Source of the DNA: Agelaius tricolor | Taxonomy: Eukaryota > Chordata > Aves > Passeriformes > Icteridae | Assembly (NCBI GenBank): GCA_023055355.1 | Contig: JALJCS010000001.1 | Coordinates: 26,473,881 to 26,537,880 of the forward strand | Direction of reading: 5' to 3' | DNA length: 64,000 nucleotides | The notes under the pieces: generated by a model | What the model was told of the DNA's origin: nothing | Seen by the model: the letters and a program-made list of their open reading frames with translations, nothing else | The model's database searches: none | Shown here: positions 1-13,585 of the stretch, piece after piece | Layout: each line of letters starts with the position of its first letter | How positions within the stretch are numbered: the stretch's first letter is position 1 | Made by a program: the position numbers and the translations under genes

Positions 1-839
1 GAGCACTGCAAAAAGGAAGGTGATGTCCTCTCCTCAACACACACATCCTCTTAATGTACTTACATTTTTCAAGCTTACTGCTGTTTCCTCACATTGAATT
101 TTTCTTTCTTGACACAGACTGAGTTACCAGTACATCAACATGCTTTCTTCTTATTAAGAAATTTAGATTTCAGTCAGTCTTTTGGATAACCATTTTGTCA
201 TTTGTTAATAGTGGATGGGACAGTAGAAGGGCTGAGTCATTGTTCTGAGGATTGTTCTTGCATAGTTTTTGGTGACATAGCTTTTTTTTTTTGGCAGATC
301 CTTTTTAAAACTATAGAACTACGAATGTATTTAGATGCATATTGCAAGTAGGGATGTTAGTGCTTTTTATGGTGGAAATGAAATTATGTCAGACTCCTTG
401 GGCAGTCTAACTGACTGACCATATGTTGTTGATGTAACTGTTGCTTGACCAACATTTTTTTCTTGAATTCCTATGCTTTCCTGTCCATTCATTGATTAAT
501 GCCTGTTTAAACCCAAGCTCAGAAGAGCACTATGTTTATCTTAACATCTGCAATGGCTCTTTTTGCTTTGTAATGCTCAATTATAGTTTTCTTGGAAAAT
601 GCAAAAATTGCAGCAATTTTTAATTTACATTTTGTGAAATAGTGTGAAGGGAAATTTTAGAATCTGTTCTGTAGCTTTCTTTATACAGTTTTGTGACTGT
701 TGAATATTCGTGGCTTTTAGTTGCAGTAATTATGTTTTGTGGCCACATAATTTGGCATGCCCTGAAGCTTGTGATAGCTTGCTTTGTTTTCAAAGATTTT
801 TTGTTAAGATGATTATACCATGTGTGCCTTTAAGTTCCA
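1..839. other. Non-coding AT-rich sequence, nothing recognised
   Basis: The two ATG-initiated frames that touch this stretch (60 and 104 codons) resemble no family, and the second owes its length to the T/G tract that follows. I see no repeat family, RNA gene or splice-flanked exon. Confidence 0.6.
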
Positions 840-910
840 GTGTTTTGGGTTTTTTTTTGTTTTTTTTTTTGGGTTTTTTTGTTTGTTTGTTTGGTTGGTT
901 TTTTTTTGTT
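840..910 (+). repeat. T/G-only low-complexity tract
   Basis: All 71 bases are T or G on the plus strand, with GTTT units and a few GGG runs. It is the first of three such tracts here (also 23726-23830 and 57574-57819); 31112-31149 is the mirror image, A/C-only on this strand. Simple-sequence slippage is the likely origin. The G-runs are too few and too far apart for a convincing G-quadruplex. Confidence 0.85.
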
Positions 911-3900
911 ACAGTATGGAGATTTCACAGTATTTTTAATCTTAATGAGCAGTATTCAGTTAAAGCCAGATACTCAAAACAGAATATTTTGAATGTTGTG
1001 GTGCTGAAGTTTCCTGGTTTATGAGCAGAATCAAAACAGCATTTTAAAAACATCACACTGAAAAAATAACACCCCAAACAGTCACAGCCTACACTCCACC
1101 ACCCCCAGCATTTAATCAGCAGTCCTTTTAGCTGATAGAGTCCTAAGTGATTTTTCTTGCCTACTTAAGGCCATTCTAGATATGCTCACTAAGTGGACCT
1201 AACAGTACCAGTGTATTTTATGTTAGCAAGTCATGATAGAAAAGTGCTTGAAGTTCAGGGGGCATTTGTCTCCTTTCTCACAAATTCATTTAAGTACCAG
1301 TCTTGCCATAGCTTTAACTGGGGCAGACAACCATACAAATGACTTGAGATAAAATGAAAATAATGGACTGAGCTAGGTGCCGGGGGTGGTAGTTACACTG
1401 CATGCACATCAATAAGCATTGAGTGTTATTCTATGCTAATGTAAGCCTGATGGATCAGCTTTCGCTTTTAGCCTGGAGGACCATTAAGCACTAGAAGCTG
1501 GGTCAAACTGATACAGTGAGGCAGACGCACCCTAACAGTTGGCAACAGTAGTTAACAAGCAGTAATTTGCTATGTGTGAGACTAATGTTGTTTAAAATCT
1601 TCATGATCAGAACAAAGATCAGAGAGAGGATAATGCTTCTTTGTTCAATATTCTTTTGTAAACTTGATTCATTTTGGATTAAAAAAAACCCACTAAGATG
1701 CAAACATGAATAAAGCATTTAGCAGTACTGTTGGAAACAGTTAATGTATTAGTTTATGTTACAGAACATTAAAGCATTGCATATGATTTTCAAAAAATGT
1801 AAGGAAACTCTCATTTGATAATCCTGCATAACTGAAATATATTATAAATAATTTTATTTTGAACTAAGTACAATTAATTGCTCCTAGATTGTCTATATAG
1901 CCCTGAAAGTATAAAAATAAAAGCAAAATTACTGAGTTACAGAATTATTCTGAAGGTAAATAAAAAACCCCCACTAATTATGTAGATCTGAATCTGAAGA
2001 TAATTTTGTGCTTGACATCACAAGAAGATTATAATAAAGCATTATCTTTAGTCTGTTTTGCTTATACACTGTTGCCTCAGATACAGATATTGTCTATGTA
2101 GGTGGCCCAATATAGCTGAACATATATCTAAATTTAGAAGTAGTTTTCCATCTGTTCTTTTAAATATTTTTATTCACAGTTTCAGATATAATTGCAAGTA
2201 CAGAACTGCTGTGTGTAAAGATTTGACAACCAAAATCATATTGGCAATGCTGACGAATATTAGCAAAAAATCAATATAATGTGTTAAATAAGGTATATCA
2301 CTGTTACATTTCAAAGGCATACTGTGAAACCAGCTGTAATTGGTTTAGGCTTTGATCTTTTTGCTTCAGCAGTGTGGCCTTATGCACCCTCAAGCTTAGT
2401 TTTGTTGAGGAATATTCACAATTTATGCTGCCAGGGCCATGGTTTTTGGTGCATATTGCGTTTAGTCCATCTTCTGTTGGGAAGGTTTTTTCTCTCCTTG
2501 CTGGTACAGCGTGGCTTGGTGAGGGAGGATGACGTGGTCATTATAGTAACAACCTCTGTAAATTTAGGAGACTCCTTTGCTTGTCAGGAGCTGTGGAGCC
2601 CACATGCACAGCAGATACTCTGTACTATTGCCTAGTCCACTGAGTAGCTCAAATGATGTCCAAGGAAGTATGTGGGGGTTTAATGTATGAAGTCATGATT
2701 TCAGATTATCTGACCTTCAAATCACCCTCATGTTATTTATGTAATACAAAAATAACTGCTGTTTCCTGTCTCAGATCTAAACATAAATTTTTTTCTATTT
2801 AAGTCATCAATTATCATATTCCCAAAACCTGTTAAAGGTGATTTAAGGTTTAGGGACATAAACAATGTGCAAATAAGGCTGATTTGTTTTCCTTTCCAGT
2901 TATGTAAGAACTACTTGTGCTGAGGTTTTTTGAAGCTTATAAAGGAAAGAAGTTTGTTGTGTGTCTTATTTAAAATATCCTTTGAACTGTTAGCCTTTGC
3001 TCTAGCTATTATTTTTTCAAGTTTTTATGTATTATAATTAAGACCTTTTTTTCTTCATGATGCTCTTGTGTGTGTGAAGAACATTATTTTTGGTTGTGTC
3101 ATAAACTTGTTTGAAAATCAGTACATATTAAAAAGATAAAGCTAAACCAGCAATATTTCTTTTACTCCAGGCAAAATTTGTGTTTGGAGGTTTTTACTTC
3201 AGTGTCTGGCTAGCCTTGATGTTTTATGTACAGGCATTGTTTGAAGTTGGTTTGCTGTAGCACAACCTTATTGATTAAAATGTATTTACTTTCCTTACAA
3301 TGAAAATAAGAATTTATCATTTAGCTTCCACTTAATTAGAAAAATACTTGTAACAAATGAGAGTTATAAAACACACCTCAATTCATAGAGAACCTTAAAG
3401 GGTACTTAGTTTTTTCTGTTTTGGAGAATTGAAGGAAAAAAATTTATACTGAGATAAGTACTTATTAATCCCTGATGTCTTCTTGTACTAGGATTAGTAT
3501 CCTTATACTGTCTAAGGTGAGAGTAACTCATTACAGCTTGGGAGTAATAAGTTCAGAAATGCAGTATTTTGAAAAAAAATTAAGGAAAAAGACCTCAACA
3601 AACAAGCAACCCTCAAAGCTCATATTTCCTATTGTTTCTAGGACACTAGGAAAGGAGAAATAATTACAGAAGAATTGGACAGTCTGTCTGTGATATTGCA
3701 AGACATACTGATAATTTTATTGGAAGATCTAATCTATTGTCAATGGCAAAATTTCAGAAAGTTTTTGCTAAAGGATGAGAGAAAATGAATTTGCATAAGG
3801 GATTGGTCTGTATCACAACTGTAGGCATTTTTGCATTTTCAGAAGCACAACAGTAGCAAGCAACAGTTTCAGAAAACCATTTAACTGAAGACAAGATCAG

Positions 3901-4019
3901 ACCACAGTATTTCCTGTCCAAATTAGCATCAGAAGGGAGCACTAAGCTTAAGTAGATTTCTGGGGGAATCTAGTGAAAGGAGAAAATGTAGATTATTGGC
4001 TTTGTCCCTTGCTAACTGA
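911..4019. other. Non-coding AT-rich sequence, nothing recognised
   Basis: Unique-looking AT-rich sequence. A 103-codon frame at 2324-2635 has slightly higher GC and two or three CpGs, but its translation matches no family I know and it has no convincing splice context, so I do not call it a gene. Confidence 0.55.
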
Positions 4020-4980
4020 AGCAGCTTGGCAAACATTGTGTTAATCTTTGAAGAAGCCTGTGGCAAAAAGGAGGAAGACCAATTTGGACTGTTAAATATC
4101 TCAGGAGAATTGCTGGCAGAAAATTCAAATGATCCTTTATCTGCTCAGGCTGGGCTTGCACCACTTCACTTGGCCCCTGATGGGTTGACTTTTCAGCTTG
4201 ACTTTTCAGCTTTTCTCAGCTACCCTGACAGTAGTTGGGAAAGCAACACACTAAGGACAGGGCCACTCTTCAAGACAGCACAAATTTAGAAGAACCTGAG
4301 CTCACTGTCCACAATGCCAGAACAGTTTGGAGAATTATGGTACAAGGTCTGATGTCTTAAGGAGCCACCACGACTGCAGCCACACTGCAGAATTGAGAGA
4401 ACTTTAAGGTTGAGAACTGCCACAAGAGAGACTGGAATCCCACTGTCTTCTCATTTGCTTGGGTCCCAAACATTTACTGGAAAACTAAGAAATTGCTCTG
4501 ATCAAAGATACCGAGTCATATTCACATTTTATTCCTGAGTCAGGGATCAACTAAAAAAAAGAATTTAAATCAGACCCTTTGTGGAATAGGACTACAAAAC
4601 ATGGGCTGTGAAGAGAGAGTCAGTCTTTCCAAGGAGGAGATGAAACAAGGTGAGCTAAACCCGCTGATGATATCAGTTCTTGTAAACTTGAGCAAGCGGC
4701 AATCTGCCTAGGAAAAGGGCTGAGATACTACAGGTGACAAAGCTTATTAAGATTATACATACTGATGGGGAATTCCAGGCATATTCCTAACTTGTCATTC
4801 CAATATAAATTGGTGACTGAGTGAATTGACTCTGGGTCAGATCTCTCATTCATTATCATGACCTGTTGTCTTGGTGATTGGCTGGGAACAGACTCGAAGG
4901 CGACTAAGACTCTTAAGACTGACATAGAACTTTGGAAATTGCATCCTGAATTACCCACAGAAGGGAAAAGAAAGTGAAAA
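4020..4980. other. Composition island, possibly an unidentified old insertion
   Basis: This kilobase is less AT-rich than its flanks and carries about seven CpGs between 4360 and 4900, which stands out in a CpG-poor setting. It contains an 87-codon plus frame (4026-4289) and a 76-codon minus frame (4728-4958); neither shows a motif I recognise. It ends just before an A13 run at 5001-5013, which could be the tail of a retrotransposed copy or chance. A degraded transposable element, a non-coding RNA exon and an old processed pseudogene are all possible; I cannot choose between them. Confidence 0.3.
4185..4210 (+). repeat. 13-bp tandem duplication
   Basis: The unit TTGACTTTTCAGC occurs twice head to tail (4185-4197 and 4198-4210), followed by a degenerate third piece, TTTTCTCAGC. 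It looks like replication slippage inside the composition island. Confidence 0.85.
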
Positions 4981-5000
4981 TGCTTTGGATATTGCTGTGG

Positions 5001-5013
5001 AAAAAAAAAAAAA
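5001..5013 (+). repeat. A13 homopolymer
   Basis: A run of 13 A at the right edge of the 4020-4980 composition island. It may be a retroposition tail or a simple homopolymer. Confidence 0.7.
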
Positions 5014-7754
5014 GTTAGAGAATAGGAAGAGCTTTTATGTTGACCTGCAGTTTCAACAGATTTTGAAATGGTACAAGGAAATGCAGAGTAACTCCCATCA
5101 TTTTCCTGTGATGTCAGTGACTTCCTAATAATTTGGTTTCCATAAAAATGAGGGTGGTTCTAGAAGGGGTGAAAGTTTTTTTCTGGGACATGCATATATT
5201 TATAGGAAAACCAGGTTAGAAGACAGGTTTTTGCACTTTTAGTTTTAGTGAAGAACCACAAGTTGTAATAGGGTACCAAATATTTATTGAAACCTAGGAA
5301 TTGTTACATTGAAACACTACATCATAAATTCAGAACTTTTTTATTTAACAAAAATTTGGAATATTGTGGTAAAAGTTGTGGAAATTATTCACTCTTTCTG
5401 TTTAGGAGAGGGAATTTCTGAAGAGGAGAATATATGTTAAAAATGATTGTTGGCATGTACTTGATGTTTAAAATGGGATGTTAAAATAATGCAAATTTAC
5501 AATTCATTATCAAAACTGTCTTCAGAAGACATTTAAAATATCGTTTCTTTTTAGAATAGTACAGTAGATATGCAGTGCCTGGCTTGATATTGTCATGTAA
5601 TACTCTATCTTCAAGTAAAAATACAGATTAAAACTGTTTATATCAAGTACTTTTAAAATTATGACACTACAAGATTCTAGAATTATGTTGCCATGAAGTG
5701 GAAGTACAGGCTTTTAATAATTCTCTGAAGGTCAAGAATTAAAGAAATTGAAATGATATACATCATGGTCAATGTGGTTCTCATTCAGCTATTCATATTG
5801 TATAGTCAGTTGAAGGGAGCTGCATGTGAGAGTAATGTTAACAATGTGCATTTTCAATCCATTTAGTCTTTTAATAATTTTGTGTGGTATGTTAATAGAT
5901 GTGGTTTACTTTTAATGTGCTATGTGTAATGTCCTTAAGTAAATGGAGAGATTATAGGAGATAATTGACTTTGTGTATTGTATTTTTTTTATTGTTTTGT
6001 CCCTTTGAAGATACAGGGCTTCATAATCACATCAAACTATTAGTGATGACCTGTTCTTGTAAAGTAAGTCAAGTAATCATATTCACATTATTTAATTACA
6101 TTATTTCAATAGGAAAATAAGAGACTACAATGGCTACAGGAGATGTATAACAGGAAGGGAAATACAATAACTTGTGGTTTCTTGAAGACTGGATTCATAT
6201 TAGATTCAATCAGAAAAAAAAAAGGAATTTTCTAATGTATCAAGATGGCAGGATTTTAGGACATATGCAGGACTGGTGCATAATTTTGCAGAATTGTTAA
6301 GTTTGATTTGGAGTGCTCCAGGTTTGGGCTGCTTGGACTATAAAAGTGAGACAGGAAAGATGTTGAGAGTGAGATAGGTTATTCAGACAATGCTGAAGAT
6401 AATTAATAGTTCATAACTATGAACTAGGAAAATTTACTTAAGGACATAGATATCATATTATAGGTTATAATGTTCATGACAGATCATGTTACTGAATGCT
6501 CAAGTGCCAGGTTCCCCATGTTTTGCGCTATGTGTGATTAGTGATATGCAAGCTTTGTAAAGCAGAGAGCATTATCTGAATAGTCAAACTATGTACTAGG
6601 TACTAATGCAAATCAAGTTTAGGATCCTAGTAGTAATCTCTTTAGGGTGTGCTTTATCTCTCTTTTTCTTGTTTTCTTGCTCCTATAGCAGCAATGGGTA
6701 CAGTAACACAATTACTTACCTTCTTCCTCTACTAGCAGCAGTTGCAGGCAGACAGAGAACAGCCGAGCTGGAGATGATTATATGGTAAACCCACTGACCT
6801 CTATAAGAAATGTCCCATAGGGAAGGGCAGGTATGACAAGGATTTAGATGATCAAAACAACTAGAGGACAAAAAACTGGCTGAATATGATTGGGTGAGTT
6901 AATACAGGGTTATCAGAGATAGGAAAACTTCCACTATAGTTAAGTATAACCATCTGTTTTTAAAGGGAAAGAAATTTCCTCATCCACATATGATTCTGAA
7001 AAGGTGTTTCAAATCAGTAGGAATACCTGGTTTTAAGGCTTGTGAGATTGTTCTTACAAAACACTTGGTTTGGATTGGGTAAGACCTGGAATGGGTTTTT
7101 GGACTCTCAAATTAGAGACACATCAAGATGACAGGTCCAAACCATGAGTTACTACAGTCATGTAATATTTAAAGCAATCTCTGTTCCTGAAACACAGGTG
7201 AATAGGAGCTTCTGTAAAATTATGGGTATTACTCGCAGAATAGCCTTGATTTATTTGCTAGATTTCTCTGCTCTGCCTAAATAGACAGCAGGTTTGGAAA
7301 ACAGATTTTCTTTGCTTTGAAAATTAAATTTTAAACCACAGTTTTCAGTTTGTTTCTTTTCCAGCCTGGAAGAGAATTAATAGAATAATGATAATTAAAA
7401 CAAAGCACCTGCGGGAGAGAGGAGAGGACATCTGGCTGTGGTGTCCCAGCTTTTCTGTTTTGTTTTAAAAATATTGATGTATTTGCCCAAGTGAGTTGCT
7501 TATTTTGTTGTAGTGCATGTGTGTGTTTTAATGCATGCTGAAGAGGCCAGGCTATGGTTCCATGATGCTATCCTAGTGGAGGAGAGGGGAGTATGCCCCC
7601 TTGAAGTGCTATCACACGTATCAGCTTCATGCAGTGCTTGGTGTAACTGCCTGCTGTTCTCCTGCCCTCTCTGCTGGCCTGGTGCTGCTGTCCTCTCTTC
7701 TGGGGCAAAACACCTGTGTCTCTGTGAAGTTGGTCAGTGTATTAATTCAAAGGA
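5014..7754. other. Non-coding AT-rich sequence, nothing recognised
   Basis: No coding frame, repeat family or RNA gene recognised. The only structured element is a short palindrome at 6407-6426, with arms TAGTTCATA and TATGAACTA and a 2-nt loop, short enough to be chance. Confidence 0.6.
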
Positions 7755-7840
7755 AAAACAGGGGTGGGAGTTTTTTTGGGGGAGGGGGATGTAAGTTGAG
7801 GAGGATGTAAGTTGAGGGGTTTTTTTGGGGTTTTTTTGTG
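7755..7840 (+). repeat. G/T-rich tract with 16-bp tandem duplication
   Basis: A G-rich then T-rich stretch. Inside it the unit GGATGTAAGTTGAG occurs at 7787-7800 and again at 7803-7816, a period of 16. The overlapping reading frames of about 70-93 codons that cross it are low-complexity artefacts. Confidence 0.75.
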
Positions 7841-9347
7841 GATTAGCCTACAACCCAGGATCACCAAATCTAGTGCAGGAGCTGGAATGTATTGTTTGGA
7901 CAGGAATGAGGAGGGAAGAAAGAGAAAAGAGACTTGCTCTTTGGGTAGTGAACCACCATTAGATTGGGGTGCTCTACATCTCAGAGTAGTTTATGTCCCT
8001 GAAAGGAGAAGGCCTACTTACGTCAGCAGACCCAGGTTCCCTTTTGCTCTGATGCAGGTAGAGAAAAGCCTCAAAGCCCATGAGATTTGACAGGACAGAT
8101 AAGCAGATCTAATGTCTAACTGAGCCCTAAGGGAGCTCCTGCACTCAATTCTACAAGCACCCAACATGAGTGCATTTCTACCACTTCTCTTGCCACCAGC
8201 AAGTCACTGTTCTGACTCCACGTCAGGCGATATTGGGGCTGAAGGGGGCTGTTAATTTAAAATTTTTTTTGTAGATCTAGTGTTCTAAATTAGTCAGGAG
8301 AGAGTCAGTCATGGCATGACTTCGAGTTTTGTTTTCTTTCAAAAAGGTGGGAAACAGTGTTAGCATAGAAAACTAATTGATTGTTCTTTATTGTAACAAT
8401 AAAGTAATTTTCCTATTAATTAAAAAAAAACAAATTGGAAAGTGAGATGGAAAGATAGCTTTTTCCCAGCACCAAAAGAAGGGCTGGGTATTTCTAGTAC
8501 TCAGTGTTGAATGGCCAAGTATATGCTCATGTCTCCCTTTATACAATATTTCAGTTTCTTTGTAGCTCTATCGTCATTAAGCCCTGGAGGGGATATGTAG
8601 AGAACAAATTGTGCTATTGTTTGTGCCCAGTCAAAGAGATAGTGATGCCTTAGGAATGTCTCTCAGGTATTTTCTCAGGTTTCTTTCCTTCTTTTGTAGT
8701 TTCTTTTGAGTACTGAGTCTTTTGAATAATAATTACTTCTATATGAAACCTCAATAAATACATCTCTGCTTTGCAGAACTCTGACTTTAATAATGTCCCT
8801 GTTTTAAGACCTTGATTTTAAATAATGTTCTTTTAATTTGCTCTAATCAAACTGATAGCAGGGTGGTATGTGCTATTCAATGTCTGCTTAGCTTTAATCT
8901 CCCCGTTAATGCTATTTCTTTTGGAGAGCTCTGCCATATTTTATTTATTTTGATAATGTGTTCTACTTGACAGAATGAATCTGTGTTGTAAGAGTCTCTT
9001 TGCTGTAATGTTACCTCATCTAGGCTTCTAACTGCATTACATCCAGTTTAAATTTACCCTTTTGCTCTGCCATCATTTTTTATCCATGCCCGTCTCTTGG
9101 ATTTTGAAGAACAATGCCTTGATGTATTCAAATAGAATTATGTTCCCCAAGATTAAGTATAGAGGGGGTAGAGACTGAAGAGAAAAAGGTGACATATTTG
9201 TAAAATTAGATGTTTCTAGTTGTTGTACCTAAAGGGTAGGAAAACTTGTTTAGTAAACAAAACTGCACTGACTTTCTGCACAATTGTTTGCTTTTTAAGT
9301 AAGTCAGATATATTGATTTGAAAAAGCTGAACATCAAATGTTATTTT
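7841..9347. other. Non-coding sequence; 8790-9110 looks complex
   Basis: No gene recognised. The part at about 8790-9110 has balanced, non-repetitive composition with several TTAAT/ATTA cores and no simple sequence, the texture often seen in conserved vertebrate non-coding elements. That is an impression only; an alignment is needed to show conservation. Confidence 0.35.
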
Positions 9348-9383
9348 TTTCATATTTTTTCAAATACAAGTTGCCCAGTCAAA
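9348..9383 (+). repeat. Dispersed repeat fragment, copy A
   Basis: These 36 bases match 14537-14572 in 33 positions, including an identical 23-mer ending in CAAATACAAG and a shared TGCCCA. The pair suggests two remnants of an old, unnamed interspersed repeat. I do not recognise the family. Confidence 0.5.
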
Positions 9384-9499
9384 TGTTATTGCTTTTCCAG
9401 GGGTATTTCTGTATGTTTGTGCATATATTACTGAGTCTGATATTATGTGGGACTTTCAAATTGAATGCATTTTAATGTTTTTCATTCATCACCTTCTTT

Positions 9500-10130
9500 G
9501 TAAGGTTATTCTGATGCAGCATCACTGTCTTTGATGAAACTGTTGCCTAAACAAAGCCGATCTTATCCTACTTAAAAGTTTCTTGGGTTTATTTCAACTT
9601 ATGCTTTAGAGGGAAACTTGTTTGGCTCTGGGCCCGCTGATACATCACAGCAGATAACATTGTGCTAACAACAAGGGAATTTTTGTTTTTCTGCAAAATT
9701 GCATTTATTGAACTGAATTAAGAGTTCAAGGGCTGCAATTTCCTGTCTCAAATCACCTTGCTACTACTTAGACTCCAGGCAGAAGTTGGAGTTTATTTTA
9801 GGAAACATGAAAATGCTTTTAAAGGAATGATTTAGAGGTAAAACATCAGCAAAAGTGGGGACACCTGCTGTTAACAAAAGTGCCTGCACATTTGTCAGAC
9901 TTACATCCCCGGCAGAGGGAACCGCCGAGTGAAATCCTGACCGCTCCTGGGGAGATCCCATAGGTGGCAGCAGTCACTGCAGTTTAGGAGGTTAACAATG
10001 GAATGATTTATAGGTACATGAATAAAGATGTCATAGCTCAGCTAATGGCATCGTCCTACGAAAAAGTGCTGCTCTTTGAAATATGATAAGTAAGAAGAAT
10101 GCCACTTACTTTTTCAGTTGGCTCTTAAGG
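9500..10130. promoter_or_regulatory. Candidate conserved non-coding element block (unproven)
   Basis: A run of high-complexity sequence with no simple repeats. It includes a small islet at about 9905-9960 with four CpGs in roughly 45 bases (CCCCGGCAG, AACCGCCGAG, GACCGCTCC), unusual for this CpG-poor window. A 65-codon minus frame at 9764-9961 crosses the islet but resembles nothing. An enhancer-type element is my inference; an old SINE fragment could give the same local CpG signal. Confidence 0.3.
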
Positions 10131-13100
10131 TTTGACTAGTTCTTTGTCTGTAACTTACATTTTTAATATTGTTCTAGACAGGGTTTAAGGGAGCCAGAAT
10201 GTTATAGTGCCATGCTATGAAATACAGTTGAACAGCCAGAGGGAAAGACCTGATGGGAATTACTTAAAAAAAAAAAAGAACAGTCTTATTAATTTCAGTG
10301 CTGGAATTGTAAATTCTATGTTTCTGTGTAAGCTTTGTCCAATAATCAGAAGAATTAATGGTGCAAAGTAAGAATGTTGCTTTGCTTTTGAGAAGCCTGG
10401 CTGAAACCAGGTTATTTTTCTAAACTAAATGTATATTTGGTGCAATCTTTATTAACATAATTGCTATACTTCAAATTCTCTGCATGAAGATGCCTCAGAA
10501 CTGAGGTAGCATATTCATTGAATCATTTTTGCTCTCTAGAGTGAAGGAGAGAAGCTTGCCATTTGAACTTCATAAACAGAATAGCTTAGTTAAATTACCC
10601 CAGCTGAATTAATATGTGCTGCTTGTAAATATGTTTTCTTTTATATGGCATTGGGCAAGTAGCTATGCTTTTTTCATTTTTAACTTATCCCCCCCCACCT
10701 TTTTAGAAGTGATAGGTGAATTGAATTTCATCTTTTCTCTCCAGAAGTACCCCAGCACAAGAAATATCATGCCGTGCTGCTGAGAAACTAGGGGGTTTTT
10801 TCCTTTATGTTTTTGTCATGGTAGATATTTCACCCAGCAATGTGTTCAAATCATTGAAGCTCATCTCTTACTTGTTTTAAGAAGAAAAGAATAGAATCAC
10901 CTCTCTCATTGTGTCATTTCAAATAAAGTAGTTAGAGGTGGACTTTCTACTGTGACAATGAAATAATAAATAAATACTGTTTACTCCTGTATCAGTGTGG
11001 ATCCCTTTTTTCTGGGTGAACACATTATTGTACCCTCCTACATATATAAATGCATTCTTCCTAGATGGAACATTTGTCTAGCTAGCGTTTTGCACTGATA
11101 AAACCTTCACCTGTTTTCTAGGACATGCTTTCATGTAGGTGCTTTCATCTTGGAAACTTCTCTGTTTGAGTAGTTTGTAACAATATTACTGGAAGATAAA
11201 ATTTAATAGATATCATTAAATCCCTCTTACAGGTAAGCAAGTAGGAATAAATCTCTTTTGTTCTATGTTTAACAGTCTTACTGTGTTTAAAAAGTAATAA
11301 AATTAATTGACAGTATAAAATGTAACTATGAGTTTTGGGATTTGTTATGATTTTTGATAGTCCTATGGTAAGTCTATGGAAAGGAAATTTTTTTTTTGTC
11401 CTTAGAAAAAAAGTAGGGTTCTTTAGAGTGAAGTACTGCTTATTACCATATGCACTGAGAGTTTCAGCTGGTGTGTTTATAAATCACAAATGAGATAAGA
11501 AATTATTTTATATGGCCTTTGAAGTTCAACTGTTTTCAGTGAACTGTCTAAATAGAATCATTCATCAGTCAGGGGCAGAATTAAAATATAGCTTTGAAAT
11601 AGTCCCTAAAACCTTTGAAAAGTGTTGTACAGAATGAGACATCACTGAAGCAATTTATTAGTCAAATCTTGTGTGACATATTTGTGGCAATAGCTTTGTT
11701 TGGCAGACTGTGGGCCTGCTGCATGAATCAGGTGTGCAGGATCAGGACCTCTCCATGGTTTTTGTCTTCTTACAAACTGGAGCTGTGCACACATGACATT
11801 CCTCTCTTACTGAGACACAAAGGAAAAGTACAATTTTAAATGTATGAAATGGTGAATAAAAATCTCCAAATACTCAAAACATAAATTAATTGCTGCATAG
11901 CTTTTCTTCCATGTTGTCAATGACTATAACTGGCTGTATTTTAGGGATATTTACTTAATTTTCATTGATTATTTTCTAAATTATTCTTCTTCATGTTGTA
12001 AATTGTTCTTTGCTAAACATTATCCAATAATTACCCACATAAGCAATGTCATGTTAATAACAAATTGATTCAGAATTTCCCACAAAAATTGGATTTATTT
12101 TTCTTTTAATTCTGTAGTGTAAGCAGTGACAGGAAACAAAATAGTTGTTGCTGTGTGCTTTGTTCTTTGTGTGAATGCCAATCATTCACTTTTCTGCACC
12201 TAGGAAGGTTTTAGTTTTGAGAACTACAGCACATGACTTGAAATCTGTAGAGCATTTCAGGGTGTTATGAGCACTCAGCTTATGTCAGTGGAAGCAAGCA
12301 GTTAAGAGATCATTATATCAAAGCAGTTGGTGCTGTGGCGTACATGCTTGCAGTGTAGCAGTCTAGATTAGGGGCTCTACCTCAGATTTGTTTTAGTTTG
12401 GACAGCTGAATGAAATGCCCTCTCCAGGGGTGTGATTTGAAGTTGTTCAAGGAACCAGTTACTGGTTTGGAACCCTGTGTCCCTATTACAGTACATTTGA
12501 TGCACATCCAAAGTGGAGCTTCTGGCTGAGTCTTCTCTGGAAAGAATCCAAGTCGACACACCAAAACTTTGCAAAGGTGACACCAGTGTGCTGAGTGAGG
12601 ACAGCTGGCATGTTCAGATCACTTAAACCAGTGTGAGTATGCAGGTGCAGCCTCAGAATTCCCAACACCTTCAGAGTGTTCCTCAGGACTCAAAGCTTGG
12701 TCCTTTGGAAAGTGTTAGAAGGAAAGAAAAGAGCTGTTACCTCTGCAAAGTGATCATGAAAATCAAGATACAGTTTGGGGAAGAAGCCCAAGATGTTAGC
12801 ACAATTTTTAAATTTAACTGGTGAATTTCTGAAAATTTGTACCGAATGCTATTGCAGGAATGTTACATAATCCAAGCATTTTGATTTTATTTGGTGTTCT
12901 GTTAATTTATAAATCCAGGGAAGACTTCAGCACTTTACAATAATGTATGAAGTACTATTTGGACTATCACTGTAAATTAATTTAGCAACTTTTCCCTGCT
13001 TTTGTTTTGTTTTCATAATGTCCCTTCTTCCCTGCCCCTTCCTTTTCACTGTCAACACTTCTCATGGGTTTCAGGCATCCCTCATTGCTGTCACTGACTC

Positions 13101-13416
13101 TGTGTGCCAATGGTGGTTTTATTGCAAGAGAACTGATGTGAATTATTAGCTTGCATAGAACACTGGTGGAAACAGAAAGGTGGACCAGGTCATCAGTGAA
13201 GGGGTGTGAGTACAGTTACTCTGAACTGTGCTCCAGTACCTGTATCTTGTTTCCAATAGTAACACAGTTCTCTAGTACTAGTGCTTTCATTGTGAGAAAG
13301 TAAATTCTCCTTCGTGTCCTTGTACAGGTTCTTCTATGTTGTCACCCAGAGGGGATGTCTCTTGAATGATCTTTTCTCTCAGTTCTTCTTACGAGAAATT
13401 AGCTTAATGAGACGAG
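10131..13416. other. Non-coding AT-rich sequence, nothing recognised
   Basis: Contains short homopolymers (A12 at about 10265) and a 68-codon minus frame at 12377-12583 that overlaps two other frames and shows no motif. The part at about 12370-12720 is somewhat richer in GC but I cannot assign it to a repeat family. Confidence 0.55.
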
Positions 13417-13442
13417 AAACATCCCAAAAGATTGGGATGTTT
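13417..13442. repeat. Perfect short inverted repeat
   Basis: Arms AAACATCCCAA (13417-13427) and TTGGGATGTTT (13432-13442) are exact reverse complements around a 4-nt loop, AAGA. No function is suggested by the surroundings; it lies 144 bp left of a CR1 3' end. Confidence 0.8.
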
Positions 13443-13585
13443 GTTCATTTGGAAGAATTTGTGTTGTATAAAATTTATGGATTTCTTCCTCTCTTCTTCT
13501 GTCTTCATATTTAATGCTGTATACCTGTTACTACCTGTAATGCAGACCCTGTATCTTCTTGGGATTTGGACAGTGGCCAGTAGAA

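Noticed and set aside
2324..2635. 103-codon frame with higher GC
   Set aside because: No family recognised; length is within chance for a local GC increase.
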